64,000 nucleotides of DNA from Pareuzebyella sediminis (GTDB taxonomy: Bacteria > Bacteroidota > Bacteroidia > Flavobacteriales > Flavobacteriaceae), in assembly GCF_008367235.1 (NCBI RefSeq), contig NZ_VTZS01000001.1, positions 248,001 through 312,000 on the forward strand. The letters run 5' to 3'. The notes under the pieces were generated by a model that worked only from the letters and a program-made list of their open reading frames with translations, was not told the origin of the DNA and made no database searches. Of this stretch, positions 37,468 to 48,219 are shown in pieces (position 1 is the first letter of the stretch; each line of letters begins with the position of its first letter). Both the position numbers and the translations under genes were made by a program.

Positions 37468-38568
37468 CTATATACTTTTGGTAAGTGATTTTACGATTTT
37501 GTTCTCGGCTAAAAATTCCTTTAAAATCACTTTTAGCGCGGTGTAACCTGGAACTGCTACAATCATTCCCACGACTCCGAACAATAGACCGGCAATAATG
37601 ATGATCAAAAATATTTCCAAAGGATGGGATTTTACACTATTCGAAAAAATAATCGGCTGCGAGAAGAAGTTATCCACGAGTTGCCCTATCACCAGTCCTA
37701 TAAATACATAACCTGTTTTCGGTAAGATTACGCTGCTGAAATCAAGGCCTAAATTAGTGGTCATGGTAAGTATTACCATTATAATCCCACCGATAATCGG
37801 ACCTATATAGGGAATGATATTAAAAAGTGCACAGAGAAAGGCAATAACAATTGCGTTTTCTATTCCGACTACAAGAAGGGTAATCGTATAGATGACGAAG
37901 AGTACAAAAATTTGAAAAAGTAAGCCTACAAAATACCGCGACAACAAATTGTTGATTTTCTCCATAGAATGCTTTGTGCCTCCTTCCCTGCCTTTCGGGA
38001 CGAATGCAAGAATACCGCGCAGTAGTAACTTGCTATCTTTTAAAAAGAAAAACGATATAAAAAGTACCGAAAACAGCCCAACGCTTACTGTGCTCAGCAC
38101 ATCTAGAAAGGAATTCAAAAAATTAGGAATAAAACCTATATCCAAACCATTGATTATACTTTTCTCAATATCAGTTTCTTTCAGAAGCTTTCCGACCGTT
38201 TCGGGTGAGGCCCCCAAATAAGACGTCATCTCTAGATATAGGGTGTTTAGGTTTTTTTCAAGCCCGTCGATTTCAAGAAGGGAAAGATTTTTACCCTGCT
38301 CCGTCAATAAGGGTACGAACAGAGCTATAATACCGACAAGAAGGCCCATCATTAAGAGCATGGTTAAAATGACCGAGATCGTATTAGGCAATTTTAGTTT
38401 TTTTCTAAAAAAAAAGACGATGGGTCGACCAATAAGGGCAATAACGGCCGCTATGGTCAAATAGGCCAATACAGATTGTATTTTCCACAAGAAGTACAGA
38501 AAGAGGCCGATACCTATGAGGATACCGGCCGCTCGTAAAATGCCTTGGGATATCGTTTTGGCAGTCAT
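37468..38568 (-). CDS. AI-2E/PerM-family membrane protein
   Basis: The 366-residue protein has about eight hydrophobic segments in the typical order: two pairs at the N-terminus, a long soluble stretch (LEKNLNTLYLEMTSYLGASPE), then the conserved FFLKDSKLLLRGILAFVP and the C-terminal FNIIPYIGPIIGG motif. Family members export the AI-2 signal or act in ion homeostasis; the substrate here is unknown. First gene of a two-gene unit with the SAM methyltransferase. Confidence 0.88.
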   Translation of the reverse strand: MTAKTISQGILRAAGILIGIGLFLYFLWKIQSVLAYLTIAAVIALIGRPIVFFFRKKLKLPNTISVILTMLLMMGLLVGIIALFVPLLTEQGKNLSLLEIDGLEKNLNTLYLEMTSYLGASPETVGKLLKETDIEKSIINGLDIGFIPNFLNSFLDVLSTVSVGLFSVLFISFFFLKDSKLLLRGILAFVPKGREGGTKHSMEKINNLLSRYFVGLLFQIFVLFVIYTITLLVVGIENAIVIAFLCALFNIIPYIGPIIGGIIMVILTMTTNLGLDFSSVILPKTGYVFIGLVIGQLVDNFFSQPIIFSNSVKSHPLEIFLIIIIAGLLFGVVGMIVAVPGYTALKVILKEFLAENKIVKSLTKSI

Positions 38569-38661
38569 ATTTTTAAGTTTGGTTTCGGAAATTTACAAAG
38601 AGTCCAGCTATGATAAAAAATAAAGGGGATACCCTCGTGCTCTTAGAGATTTAATCTTGAT

Positions 38662-39312
38662 TCAATTCTCAAATGCATAGGCAATGATATTGGCTCCCAT
38701 CTGAAGGGCTTTTATCCGAATTTCCTCAGGATCTTTGTGCACCGAGGGGTCTTCCCAACCGTCACCAAGATCGCTCTCTACCGTAAATAGAAGCACCAAA
38801 CGCCCATCGTGAAAAATACCTAAGGCCTGTGGTCTCAATCCGTCATGTTCATGGATTTTAGGTAACCCTTTGGGAAATACATACTTTTTATTAAATATGG
38901 GATGGTCCGATCCGACTTCCTCCAATTCGGTGTTGGGAAACACCTTTTTTAAAGCCTGCTTCAAATAAGGTGCCATACCGTAATTGTCATCAATATGTAG
39001 AAAGCCCCCTGAAAATAAATAATCGCGCAAGTTAGCCGCCTCCGTGTCTGAAAAAATAACGTTACCATGCCCTGTCATGTGTAAAAAAGGATACTGAAAA
39101 ATACGACTGCTTCCTACTTCTACGGTAGCCGGTTTCTCGTCAAGCCTGGTATCGATATGGTTATTGCAAAAACGAATAAGATTGGGTAAGGCGGTAGGGT
39201 TTGCATACCAATCTCCACCGCCATTATATTTCAAAATAGCGATTTCTTGGGCATTGACATTTACGGAGACCAAGAATGTTAGATAACACAGACTAAGAAC
39301 AGAAAATTTCAT
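38662..39312 (-). CDS. DUF4159 exported protein
   Basis: The frame is open to 39345; I chose the ATG at 39312 because it begins a clean Sec signal (MKFSVLSLCYLTFL to VNVNA) and because a -7 box at 39343-39350 overlaps the earlier start. The 216-residue product shows the DUF4159 pattern (LKYNGGGDWYANPTALPNL, FLHMTGHGNVIFS, LRDYLFSGGFLHIDDN), which resembles a glutamine-amidotransferase-like fold. Function is not known. In this family, relatives often sit with MoxR ATPases and VWA proteins, none of which is here. Confidence 0.8.
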   Translation of the reverse strand: MKFSVLSLCYLTFLVSVNVNAQEIAILKYNGGGDWYANPTALPNLIRFCNNHIDTRLDEKPATVEVGSSRIFQYPFLHMTGHGNVIFSDTEAANLRDYLFSGGFLHIDDNYGMAPYLKQALKKVFPNTELEEVGSDHPIFNKKYVFPKGLPKIHEHDGLRPQALGIFHDGRLVLLFTVESDLGDGWEDPSVHKDPEEIRIKALQMGANIIAYAFEN

Positions 39313-39342
39313 TTCTAGACCTAATAAACTAAGAGTTAGCTT

Positions 39343-39350
39343 CAAATGTA
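39343..39350 (-). promoter_or_regulatory. -7 box for the DUF4159 gene
   Basis: Minus strand TACATTTG, the same octamer as before nagB. The leader to the ATG at 39312 would be about 24 nt. Confidence 0.45.
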
Positions 39351-39528
39351 CGCATTATACTATTTAAAAATATGACCGTTGTCGCACAAGTTTTCAGGTG
39401 TTGGAGATTGAAAAATGTTGACATGCTTTATAAAAATCTACGAAGAAATCCCTTTTTTGAAGGGTCAATGGTCTGACCTGAGTATCTAGATTTCGATACC
39501 GTAAATTAACATCCTACCTTTTTGGTGA

Positions 39529-40236
39529 TTATCCGTTATTTATCATGTTTACCGTAGCACATGCTACAATAGCAGCTGTTTCCGTTCGCAATCGCGCATC
39601 TCCCAAAGAAACTGGAAGAAACCCCTTTTCACAAGCCTGGTCGATTTCCGTGGGAGAGAAATCACCTTCCGGACCGATCAAAATAGTGATGTCTTTGTCC
39701 GGAGCGACCCTACGCTTTAAATCCATTTTTTCACCGTCGTCACAATGCGCAATGAATAGTAACCCTTTATGGTCTTTCTCAAGAAATTCAGAGTATGGTA
39801 TTGCAGGGTTGAGTTTGGGTAGGTAGACACGAAGACTCTGTTTCATAGCTGATTGAACTACCTTTTCCAATCTTTCGAATTTTATCTTCTTTCTCTCCGA
39901 ACGCTCGCAAATAACCGGTGTTATTTCATTCACTCCTATTTCGGTTGCTTTTTCCAAAAACCATTCAAATCGATCGTTGGTTTTTGTCGGCGCAACGACC
40001 AGATGAAACCAGTGCATTTTTTGATGTTTTTTTTGGCTGGAAATAACTTGGGCCTTACATTTTTTTGGTGCCGCCGATATAATTTTAGCCTCGAAGAGAT
40101 GACCTTTACCATTGGTGATTTTCAAAATATCACCTTCTTTTTTTCTAAGGACTTTTACAATATGCCTGCTTTCTTGTTCTGAAAAATTAAACTGAGATAA
40201 ACTCAGGTCTAGCGTTGGGTTATAAAAAAGTTGCAT
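39529..40236 (-). CDS. rsmE: 16S rRNA m3U1498 methyltransferase
   Basis: The frame is open to 40269, but the ATG at 40236 (MQLFYNPTLDL) is the normal RsmE N-terminus; the product has 235 residues. An N-terminal PUA-like part (SRHIVKVLRKKEGDILKITNGKG) is followed by the SPOUT knot (TILIGPEGDFSPTEID and VSLGDARLRTETAAI). It methylates N3 of U1498 in 16S rRNA. Neighbours are housekeeping genes on the same strand. Confidence 0.92.
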   Translation of the reverse strand: MQLFYNPTLDLSLSQFNFSEQESRHIVKVLRKKEGDILKITNGKGHLFEAKIISAAPKKCKAQVISSQKKHQKMHWFHLVVAPTKTNDRFEWFLEKATEIGVNEITPVICERSERKKIKFERLEKVVQSAMKQSLRVYLPKLNPAIPYSEFLEKDHKGLLFIAHCDDGEKMDLKRRVAPDKDITILIGPEGDFSPTEIDQACEKGFLPVSLGDARLRTETAAIVACATVNMINNG

Positions 40237-40331
40237 AAAAGCTAAGTTACAAAAGAAAGTTAGTTGCAAGTAATTTAAACGTATAGGGTTTCATAAAAAG
40301 GCCCTTGGTATCTTTCAACAGGCCATTAATT

Positions 40332-41366
40332 CTAGTACTTTTCACCCAACGCATAGCGTGATTTTGCCGAAACATCCTGCTGGGTAAAAGACCGTTGCCG
40401 GTATTTAAGATATCCAACGATTCCGATCATAGCGGCATTATCCGTACAATACTCGAATTTAGGAATATAGGTGGTCCAGCCTCGGGCTACCTCTGCTTCC
40501 TTTAGGGCGGAGCGAATACCTGAATTGGCTGAAACACCTCCTCCAATAGCAATTTGCGAAATTCCTGTTTGCTTCACGGCCATTTCTAATTTTTCCATCA
40601 GAATTTCAATAATGGTTTTTTGTATGGAGGCACATATGTTCTCCAAATGTTCGCCTATAAAGTCGGTATTTGAGGTCGTCTCTCGTTGTATAAAGTACAA
40701 AATACTTGTTTTCAGCCCGCTAAAACTGAAATTCAAGCCTTTTACCTTGGGCTTGGGAAACGGGTACGCTTTTGGGTCGCCTTTCTGCGCATTTTTGTCT
40801 ATCAGCGGTCCACCAGGGTAGGGTAGGCCCAAAATCTTGGCACTTTTATCAAAAGCCTCGCCTACGGCGTCATCTAGGGTCTCTCCCAAGATTTCCATAT
40901 CGAAATAGTTTTTTACGAGGACAATTTGGGTATGTCCGCCACTTATTGTCATGGCTAAAAAAGGAAATTCAGGAGTCTTATGATTCTTGTCTTCGATGAA
41001 ATGGGCGAGTATATGGGCTTGCATGTGATTTACTTCAATAAGTGGAATGCCCAAACCCAGTGCCAGGGACTTCGCGAATGAAGTGCCGACCAAAAGTGAA
41101 CCCATCAAACCTGGACCCCTTGTAAAAGCTATGGCTGATAATTGTTTTTTATCGATATTTGCTTTGTTCAAAGCTTGGTGCACCACCGGAACTATATTTT
41201 GTTGGTGTGCCCTTGAGGCAAGTTCGGGCACGACGCCCCCATATTCCTCATGTATTTTTTGCGTAGCCGTAACGTTGCTGAGTACCTTTTTACCGCTCAG
41301 AACTGCTGCGGATGTATCATCGCATGAAGATTCAATAGCAAGAATATAAATAGTTTCGTTCTCCAC
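40332..41366 (-). CDS. tsaD: tRNA N6-adenosine threonylcarbamoyltransferase
   Basis: The frame runs to an ATG at 41483, but that would add 39 unrelated residues and lies upstream of a TAnnTTTG box at 41394-41401. A GTG at 41366 gives the standard N-terminus (ENETIYILAIESSCDDTSAAV), 344 residues, and I chose it. The metal-binding HMQAHILAHF, the phosphate-loop SGGHTQIVL and the C-terminal YCTDNAAMIG are intact. TsaD transfers the threonylcarbamoyl group to A37 of ANN-reading tRNAs with TsaB and TsaE, which are elsewhere. It is divergent from the TamB-like gene. Confidence 0.95.
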   Translation of the reverse strand: MENETIYILAIESSCDDTSAAVLSGKKVLSNVTATQKIHEEYGGVVPELASRAHQQNIVPVVHQALNKANIDKKQLSAIAFTRGPGLMGSLLVGTSFAKSLALGLGIPLIEVNHMQAHILAHFIEDKNHKTPEFPFLAMTISGGHTQIVLVKNYFDMEILGETLDDAVGEAFDKSAKILGLPYPGGPLIDKNAQKGDPKAYPFPKPKVKGLNFSFSGLKTSILYFIQRETTSNTDFIGEHLENICASIQKTIIEILMEKLEMAVKQTGISQIAIGGGVSANSGIRSALKEAEVARGWTTYIPKFEYCTDNAAMIGIVGYLKYRQRSFTQQDVSAKSRYALGEKY

Positions 41367-41393
41367 CGAGTTTGGAATAAAAGTTGGATGTGT

Positions 41394-41420
41394 CAAAGGT
41401 AAAACATATAGCCCTATCAA
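41394..41420 (-). promoter_or_regulatory. -33/-7 promoter for tsaD
   Basis: Minus strand TACCTTTG (41394-41401) with TTG at 41418-41420, 16 bp upstream. The predicted transcript begins about 21 nt before the GTG start at 41366 and cannot include the ATG at 41483. Confidence 0.5.
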
Positions 41421-41448
41421 AAAACTTAGAAAAATACTGATTAGAACC

Positions 41449-44400
41449 GTGCTGGTTCTCGTATTGACCTGTGTTTTGGGCACTTTTGTACTTTCTTTGC
41501 CTTTCGTTCAGACCAGCTTTGCCAAATATGCAACCGATACCATCAATAAAGATTTTGGAACGAGCATTAATATTGAAAGGCTGCGGGTCTCTCTCATCTC
41601 TTGGGACACGAATCTTCAAGGAGTGTTTATCGAAGATTATAAAAAAGACACTCTTTTTTATATCAATGAACTATCGACTTCGGTCTTAAGTGTTCGCAAT
41701 CTCATCAACGGGAAATTGGAGTTCGGTGATATTGATATCGATGAGCTCGATTTTAAGCTCAAGACCTATCGGGACGATAAAAGTACGAACCTCGAAGTCT
41801 TTATAGATAAACTTGATGATGGAAAGCCGCGAAAACCCGGTACTCCCCCTTTCTTTTTCTCTTCTTCCGGAATTGAAATCGCTAACAGTACGTTCAAGCT
41901 TCTGGACGAAAATAGGGAAACCACCGAAATGTTAGATTTTAGCAACCTTAACATAAGTGCGTCTAGTTTCCAAATTGTAGGACCGGAGGTAACCGCCGAT
42001 ATCGATAGAATGTCTTTTATAAGTGAACGGGGTATCGAGGTAAAAGAGTTACGGACCGAATTTACATATACCAAACAGCAGATGCGCTTCGATTCGTTGC
42101 GAATACAAACCCTCCAGTCAAAACTTCAAGGCGATCTTGTTTTTAATTATGACCGAAAAGACTTTGCCGATTTCTTGAATAAGGTGAAGCTTGCGGCCAA
42201 TTTTAAAGAATCGACCGTTGCGTTTGATGAAGTCAATCTATTGTACAATCAGTTCGGTAGGGGTAAAAAGGTGAATTTTTCATCAAAAATCGACGGAGTT
42301 TTGAATAACTTGAATACAGAACTTATTTTTTTACAATCGGATAATACCGGTATTCGTGGAGACTTTAATTTCGAGAACCTTTTTAGTCGTAATGATCCGT
42401 TTAAAATGCGGGCCGACATGAAGAATGTGACCACAAGCTATTATGAACTGCGTTCACTTTTACCTAATATTATCGGGAAATCATTACCTCCCGCCGTTTT
42501 CGAAAAGCTGGGGCAGTTCACGATTCGAGGTGATGCGGTGATTACCGAAACCTCAATAGATGCCAAGGTTAATTTGAATACCGCTATTGGAAGCAGCTAT
42601 GCCGATGTTGAACTAACCGATATCAATAATATTGATAATGCCACCTACACCGGTTTCGTATCCTTGATTGATTTTGACCTAGGCGCTTTCGTGGACAATG
42701 AAAAATTGGGGAAAACAACGCTCGATGTGAACGTCGAGGGAAAAGGTTTTGCCAGAGAAGGGCTGAATACGGAGGTAATCGGAGAAGTGTATTCCGCTAG
42801 CTTTAATAAATATGACTATAAAAATATTAATGTCTCCGGAATTTTAAAAGATCAACTTTTCGACGGAACGTTGTCGATCGATGATGAAAATGTAAAGTTC
42901 AATTTTAAGGGATTGGCAGATTTTGGAGAAGATCGAAACGATTTTAACTTCATCGCCTCTGTGGATTATGCAGATTTGAAGAAACTTCATTTAGTGAACG
43001 ATAGCATGTCTATTTTTAAGGGAAATGTAAACATGAATGTAACCGGCAATACGCTTGACAATTTGGTCGGGGATATCAAATTCACAAAGACAGTCTTTAA
43101 GAATCAAAACGATACTTATTATTTCGAGGATTTCAAAGTGTCTTCAACTTTTGAAAACGATTCAATACGTATAATCGACATCAATTCGCCCGACATAATC
43201 ACTGGGTATATGAAGGGTAATTTTAAAGTTAGGGAATTGGGCAAGCTGGTGCAGAACTCTTTAGGCAGTATCTATACCAACTACCGTCCGTATGAAATCT
43301 CGTCGGGACAGACCCTCACCTTTAATTTTAAGATTTATAACAAAATTGTCGATGTTATTTTCCCGGAACTCAAATTTGACCCGAATACCTTCATTCGGGG
43401 CGATATCGTCGCAGATGAGGGTGACTTTAAGTTGAATTTCAAGTCGCCCAGTATTGCAGCCTTTGGTAACGAGGCCGACAGCATCGATATCAAAATCGAT
43501 AATAAAAACCCGCTGTTCAACACCTATGTTTCGGTTAGCGACCTATCTACAAGTTACTACGACGTAAAAGATTTCAGTTTGATCAATACCACCTTGAAGG
43601 ATACGTTGTTCTTCAGGGCAGAGTTTAAAGGGGGTAGTGAGTTCAACGATAGCTATAATCTTAATTTTTACCACACCTTCAACAAAGAGAACAAATCCGT
43701 AATCGGGCTAAAGACTTCCGATGTCAGCTTTAAAGGTAACAAGTGGATATTGAACAAAGAAGGCAATGATAAAAATAAGGTTATAATAAACCGCACCTTA
43801 GATAGTATTGCAATAGAGGAAATCGTAATGAACAATAATGAGCAGGAGCAAATTAGGTTAAGGGGCCAGCTGGCCGATTCTACCTATAAAGATCTTCAAC
43901 TACAGTTCAAAATAGTTTCCCTGAACAAGATTACGCCTGAAATAGACAGCCTTAAACTTCAAGGAGAGGTAAATGGTACCCTTAATATCCTGCAAAAAGA
44001 CGATATTTATCTTCCCTCGTCGAACTTAGGTATTCAAGATTTTTCAATCAACGACTTTCGTTTGGGCGACTTGGCAATAGGTATAGTCGGAAATAAGGAT
44101 TTGACGGAGTTTGCGGTTAACTCCCAAATTACCGATGAGGGCGAAGAAAAATTAGCGGTGGTCGGCAATATCCTAAGAAAGGGAGAGGTGCCCGAAGCCA
44201 ATCTTTTGGTCAATCTCAATGGTTTTGAACTAAACCCTTTTTCACCCTTAGGAGAAGATATTTTGAACAATATTCGCGGTGAGGTTAGCGGTAATGCCCG
44301 AATTCAGGGGGCTATTGATAATCCTGATTTCAGTGGAATACTAACGCTAGACAAGGCGGGCCTAGGTATACCTTACTTGAATGTCGATTATAGTTTTGCA

Positions 44401-45894
44401 CCGAATTCAAGGGTGAACTTGAGTAAACAGACTTTCGAGTTTGACCAAATCGAATTAACCGATGTAACCAAGAAAACTACGGCCACATTAGATGGTACCA
44501 TCAGCCATTCTTATTTCGATAATTGGTTACTTGACTTAAATGTCGACACCAATAACAACAAGCTATTAATTCTCAATACACCTTTTGAAGAAGAGATACT
44601 CTATTATGGTACGGGATATTTAACGGGTAGCGGAAGAATTTTTGGACCTACTAAAGCTCTCAATATAAAAGTGGAAGGTGAAACTGCCCCGGGAACTTCA
44701 CTCAAGATACCGTTGAGCGATGTAGCTTCCATTGGAGATTATTCATTTATCAATTTTGTCGAGAAAAATGAATACAACACTATTGAAGAAAAATTTGTGC
44801 TCGATGAATTTCAAGGCCTTGAGCTGACCTTTGATTTAGATGTAACGCCAGATGCCGAAGTGGAAATTGTGACGGATACCAAAACAGGGAGTTCACTAAA
44901 AGGTAGCGGTGTAGGTATTTTGCTCATTCGAATAAATACACGCGGGGCGTTCGAAATGTATGGTGATTTCGTAGTCGTCAATGGAGAATACAATTATAAA
45001 TTTGGAGGAGTAATCAATAAGACCTTCAAAGTAAAACCCGGAGGAACCATAGTGTGGGACAGGGAGCCTTTAAAGGCGACGTTGGATCTGGAGGCCGTAT
45101 ACTCTTTGAATGCTAATCCTGCGCCCTTATTGGATAACCCTGGTTACCGCCGAAGAATACCCACCGAGGTCGTTATTAAGCTTACCGACGATCTTGAAAG
45201 TCCTGATATCGCTTTTAATATTGACTTTCCGGGAACTAACTCCATCATTCAATCGGAATTGGAATATCGCCTACAAGATCCGACTGTAGAAGAGCAAAAT
45301 GCCCTTTTTTTATTGGCACAAGGGTCTTTTGTCAACGATCAGACGGGTATCAATCAGCAGGCGGTAACAGGTAATTTATTGCAATCTGCATCAGGCCTAC
45401 TGAACCAGGTTTTGGGAAATAACGACAAATTCAACCTAGGTCTTTCCTATGAACAGGGAATTTTAGATCAAAGCGCCGCCTTTCAAACCGAAAATAGAAT
45501 CGGGGTAACCGTATCGACACAGATCAGTGATAGGTTGCTTTTTAATGGTCGGGTGGGTGTACCCGTTGGGGGTACCACCGAAACCGTAGTGGCCGGAAAT
45601 TTTGAAATTCAACTCATACTTAACGAAGAAGGAACCTTGAGCGCTAAATTCTTCAATAGGGAAAACGAAATACAGGAGTATTTGGCCGATAGGTTGGGCT
45701 ATACCCAAGGGGTCGGGTTGTCTTATGAGGTAGATTTCAACAGTTTTAGGGAACTCTTCCGAAGCATATTGAACAGGAAAAAAGAGCAGGAAAGTAAAAA
45801 ACAGGACTTGCCTCAACCAGACAAGGTTCCAACGGCCGTAATGGGTAAGGATAGTTTGTTGCGTTTCTACCCAAAAAGTAACAGATTACGCTAA
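41449..45894 (+). CDS. TamB-like translocation/assembly module (DUF490) protein; true start uncertain
   Basis: The GTG at 41449 is the first ordinary start codon in the frame and gives 1481 residues, but the N-terminus then lacks the basic stretch before its membrane helix. The frame is open back to 41350, and translation of 41419-41448 reads KKLRKILIRT, exactly what normally precedes such a helix. The body is a long repetitive beta-rich protein (many IxGDxNF and LxGxVxGNARIQG units), and the last 400 residues match the TamB C-terminal domain (LKGSGVGILLIRINTRGAFEMYGDF, GGTIVWDREPLKATLDLEAVY, LNQVLG). TamB spans the periplasm and aids outer-membrane protein or lipid transport. No tamA-like gene is adjacent. 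Confidence 0.85.
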   Translation: MLVLVLTCVLGTFVLSLPFVQTSFAKYATDTINKDFGTSINIERLRVSLISWDTNLQGVFIEDYKKDTLFYINELSTSVLSVRNLINGKLEFGDIDIDELDFKLKTYRDDKSTNLEVFIDKLDDGKPRKPGTPPFFFSSSGIEIANSTFKLLDENRETTEMLDFSNLNISASSFQIVGPEVTADIDRMSFISERGIEVKELRTEFTYTKQQMRFDSLRIQTLQSKLQGDLVFNYDRKDFADFLNKVKLAANFKESTVAFDEVNLLYNQFGRGKKVNFSSKIDGVLNNLNTELIFLQSDNTGIRGDFNFENLFSRNDPFKMRADMKNVTTSYYELRSLLPNIIGKSLPPAVFEKLGQFTIRGDAVITETSIDAKVNLNTAIGSSYADVELTDINNIDNATYTGFVSLIDFDLGAFVDNEKLGKTTLDVNVEGKGFAREGLNTEVIGEVYSASFNKYDYKNINVSGILKDQLFDGTLSIDDENVKFNFKGLADFGEDRNDFNFIASVDYADLKKLHLVNDSMSIFKGNVNMNVTGNTLDNLVGDIKFTKTVFKNQNDTYYFEDFKVSSTFENDSIRIIDINSPDIITGYMKGNFKVRELGKLVQNSLGSIYTNYRPYEISSGQTLTFNFKIYNKIVDVIFPELKFDPNTFIRGDIVADEGDFKLNFKSPSIAAFGNEADSIDIKIDNKNPLFNTYVSVSDLSTSYYDVKDFSLINTTLKDTLFFRAEFKGGSEFNDSYNLNFYHTFNKENKSVIGLKTSDVSFKGNKWILNKEGNDKNKVIINRTLDSIAIEEIVMNNNEQEQIRLRGQLADSTYKDLQLQFKIVSLNKITPEIDSLKLQGEVNGTLNILQKDDIYLPSSNLGIQDFSINDFRLGDLAIGIVGNKDLTEFAVNSQITDEGEEKLAVVGNILRKGEVPEANLLVNLNGFELNPFSPLGEDILNNIRGEVSGNARIQGAIDNPDFSGILTLDKAGLGIPYLNVDYSFAPNSRVNLSKQTFEFDQIELTDVTKKTTATLDGTISHSYFDNWLLDLNVDTNNNKLLILNTPFEEEILYYGTGYLTGSGRIFGPTKALNIKVEGETAPGTSLKIPLSDVASIGDYSFINFVEKNEYNTIEEKFVLDEFQGLELTFDLDVTPDAEVEIVTDTKTGSSLKGSGVGILLIRINTRGAFEMYGDFVVVNGEYNYKFGGVINKTFKVKPGGTIVWDREPLKATLDLEAVYSLNANPAPLLDNPGYRRRIPTEVVIKLTDDLESPDIAFNIDFPGTNSIIQSELEYRLQDPTVEEQNALFLLAQGSFVNDQTGINQQAVTGNLLQSASGLLNQVLGNNDKFNLGLSYEQGILDQSAAFQTENRIGVTVSTQISDRLLFNGRVGVPVGGTTETVVAGNFEIQLILNEEGTLSAKFFNRENEIQEYLADRLGYTQGVGLSYEVDFNSFRELFRSILNRKKEQESKKQDLPQPDKVPTAVMGKDSLLRFYPKSNRLR

Positions 45895-46123
45895 TCGTTC
45901 CGTAAAGACCATTCAATCATAGTAAACAATAATTTAGGCGTAAAAGGTTCTTGGTGTCTAAAGTTTAATTCCCCACATTAACAGGTCAAAAAGTTGTAAT
46001 TCAAACATTATGGTGGCGCTCGCCTTGGGAAAATGATTTAAGGGGTCCACTTAATGATAATTTCGCCTTTTACCCTTCCTTGATATGAATAAGTTTGTTA
46101 ATTTTGCAGCTTAGTTTTTTTTA
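45895..46123. other. Intergenic stretch between tamB-like gene and pfkA
   Basis: This 229-bp stretch holds the pfkA promoter at its right end. I see no open frame of note, no clear terminator after the TamB-like gene, and only a weak 8-bp inverted match (GTAAAAGG and CCTTTTAC) about 120 bp apart. Confidence 0.5.
46080..46106 (+). promoter_or_regulatory. -33/-7 promoter for the pfkA-gapA unit
   Basis: TTG at 46080-46082, then 16 bp, then TAATTTTG at 46099-46106, an exact TAnnTTTG. The leader to the ATG at 46124 is about 11 nt. Confidence 0.55.
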
Positions 46124-48137
<2,014 letters not shown>

Positions 48138-48159
48138 TTTTTTTGATGGTTTTCGAAGT

Positions 48160-48207
48160 ATTCCTGAAAATGGGCGAAAATTTGCTTATTTTCAGGAATC
48201 TTTTTTT
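48160..48207 (+). terminator. Intrinsic terminator after gapA, abutting the kinase gene
   Basis: ATTCCTGAAAA (48160-48170) pairs perfectly with TTTTCAGGAAT (48189-48199) across an 18-nt loop, then C and seven T. The T run ends only 12 nt before the ATG at 48220. Confidence 0.85.
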
Positions 48208-48219
48208 AAACAGAATTTT

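Noticed and set aside
40290-40325. Possible terminator after tsaD (GGCC arms with a T run on the minus strand)
   Set aside because: Only four to five base pairs form with a long loop; too weak to list.
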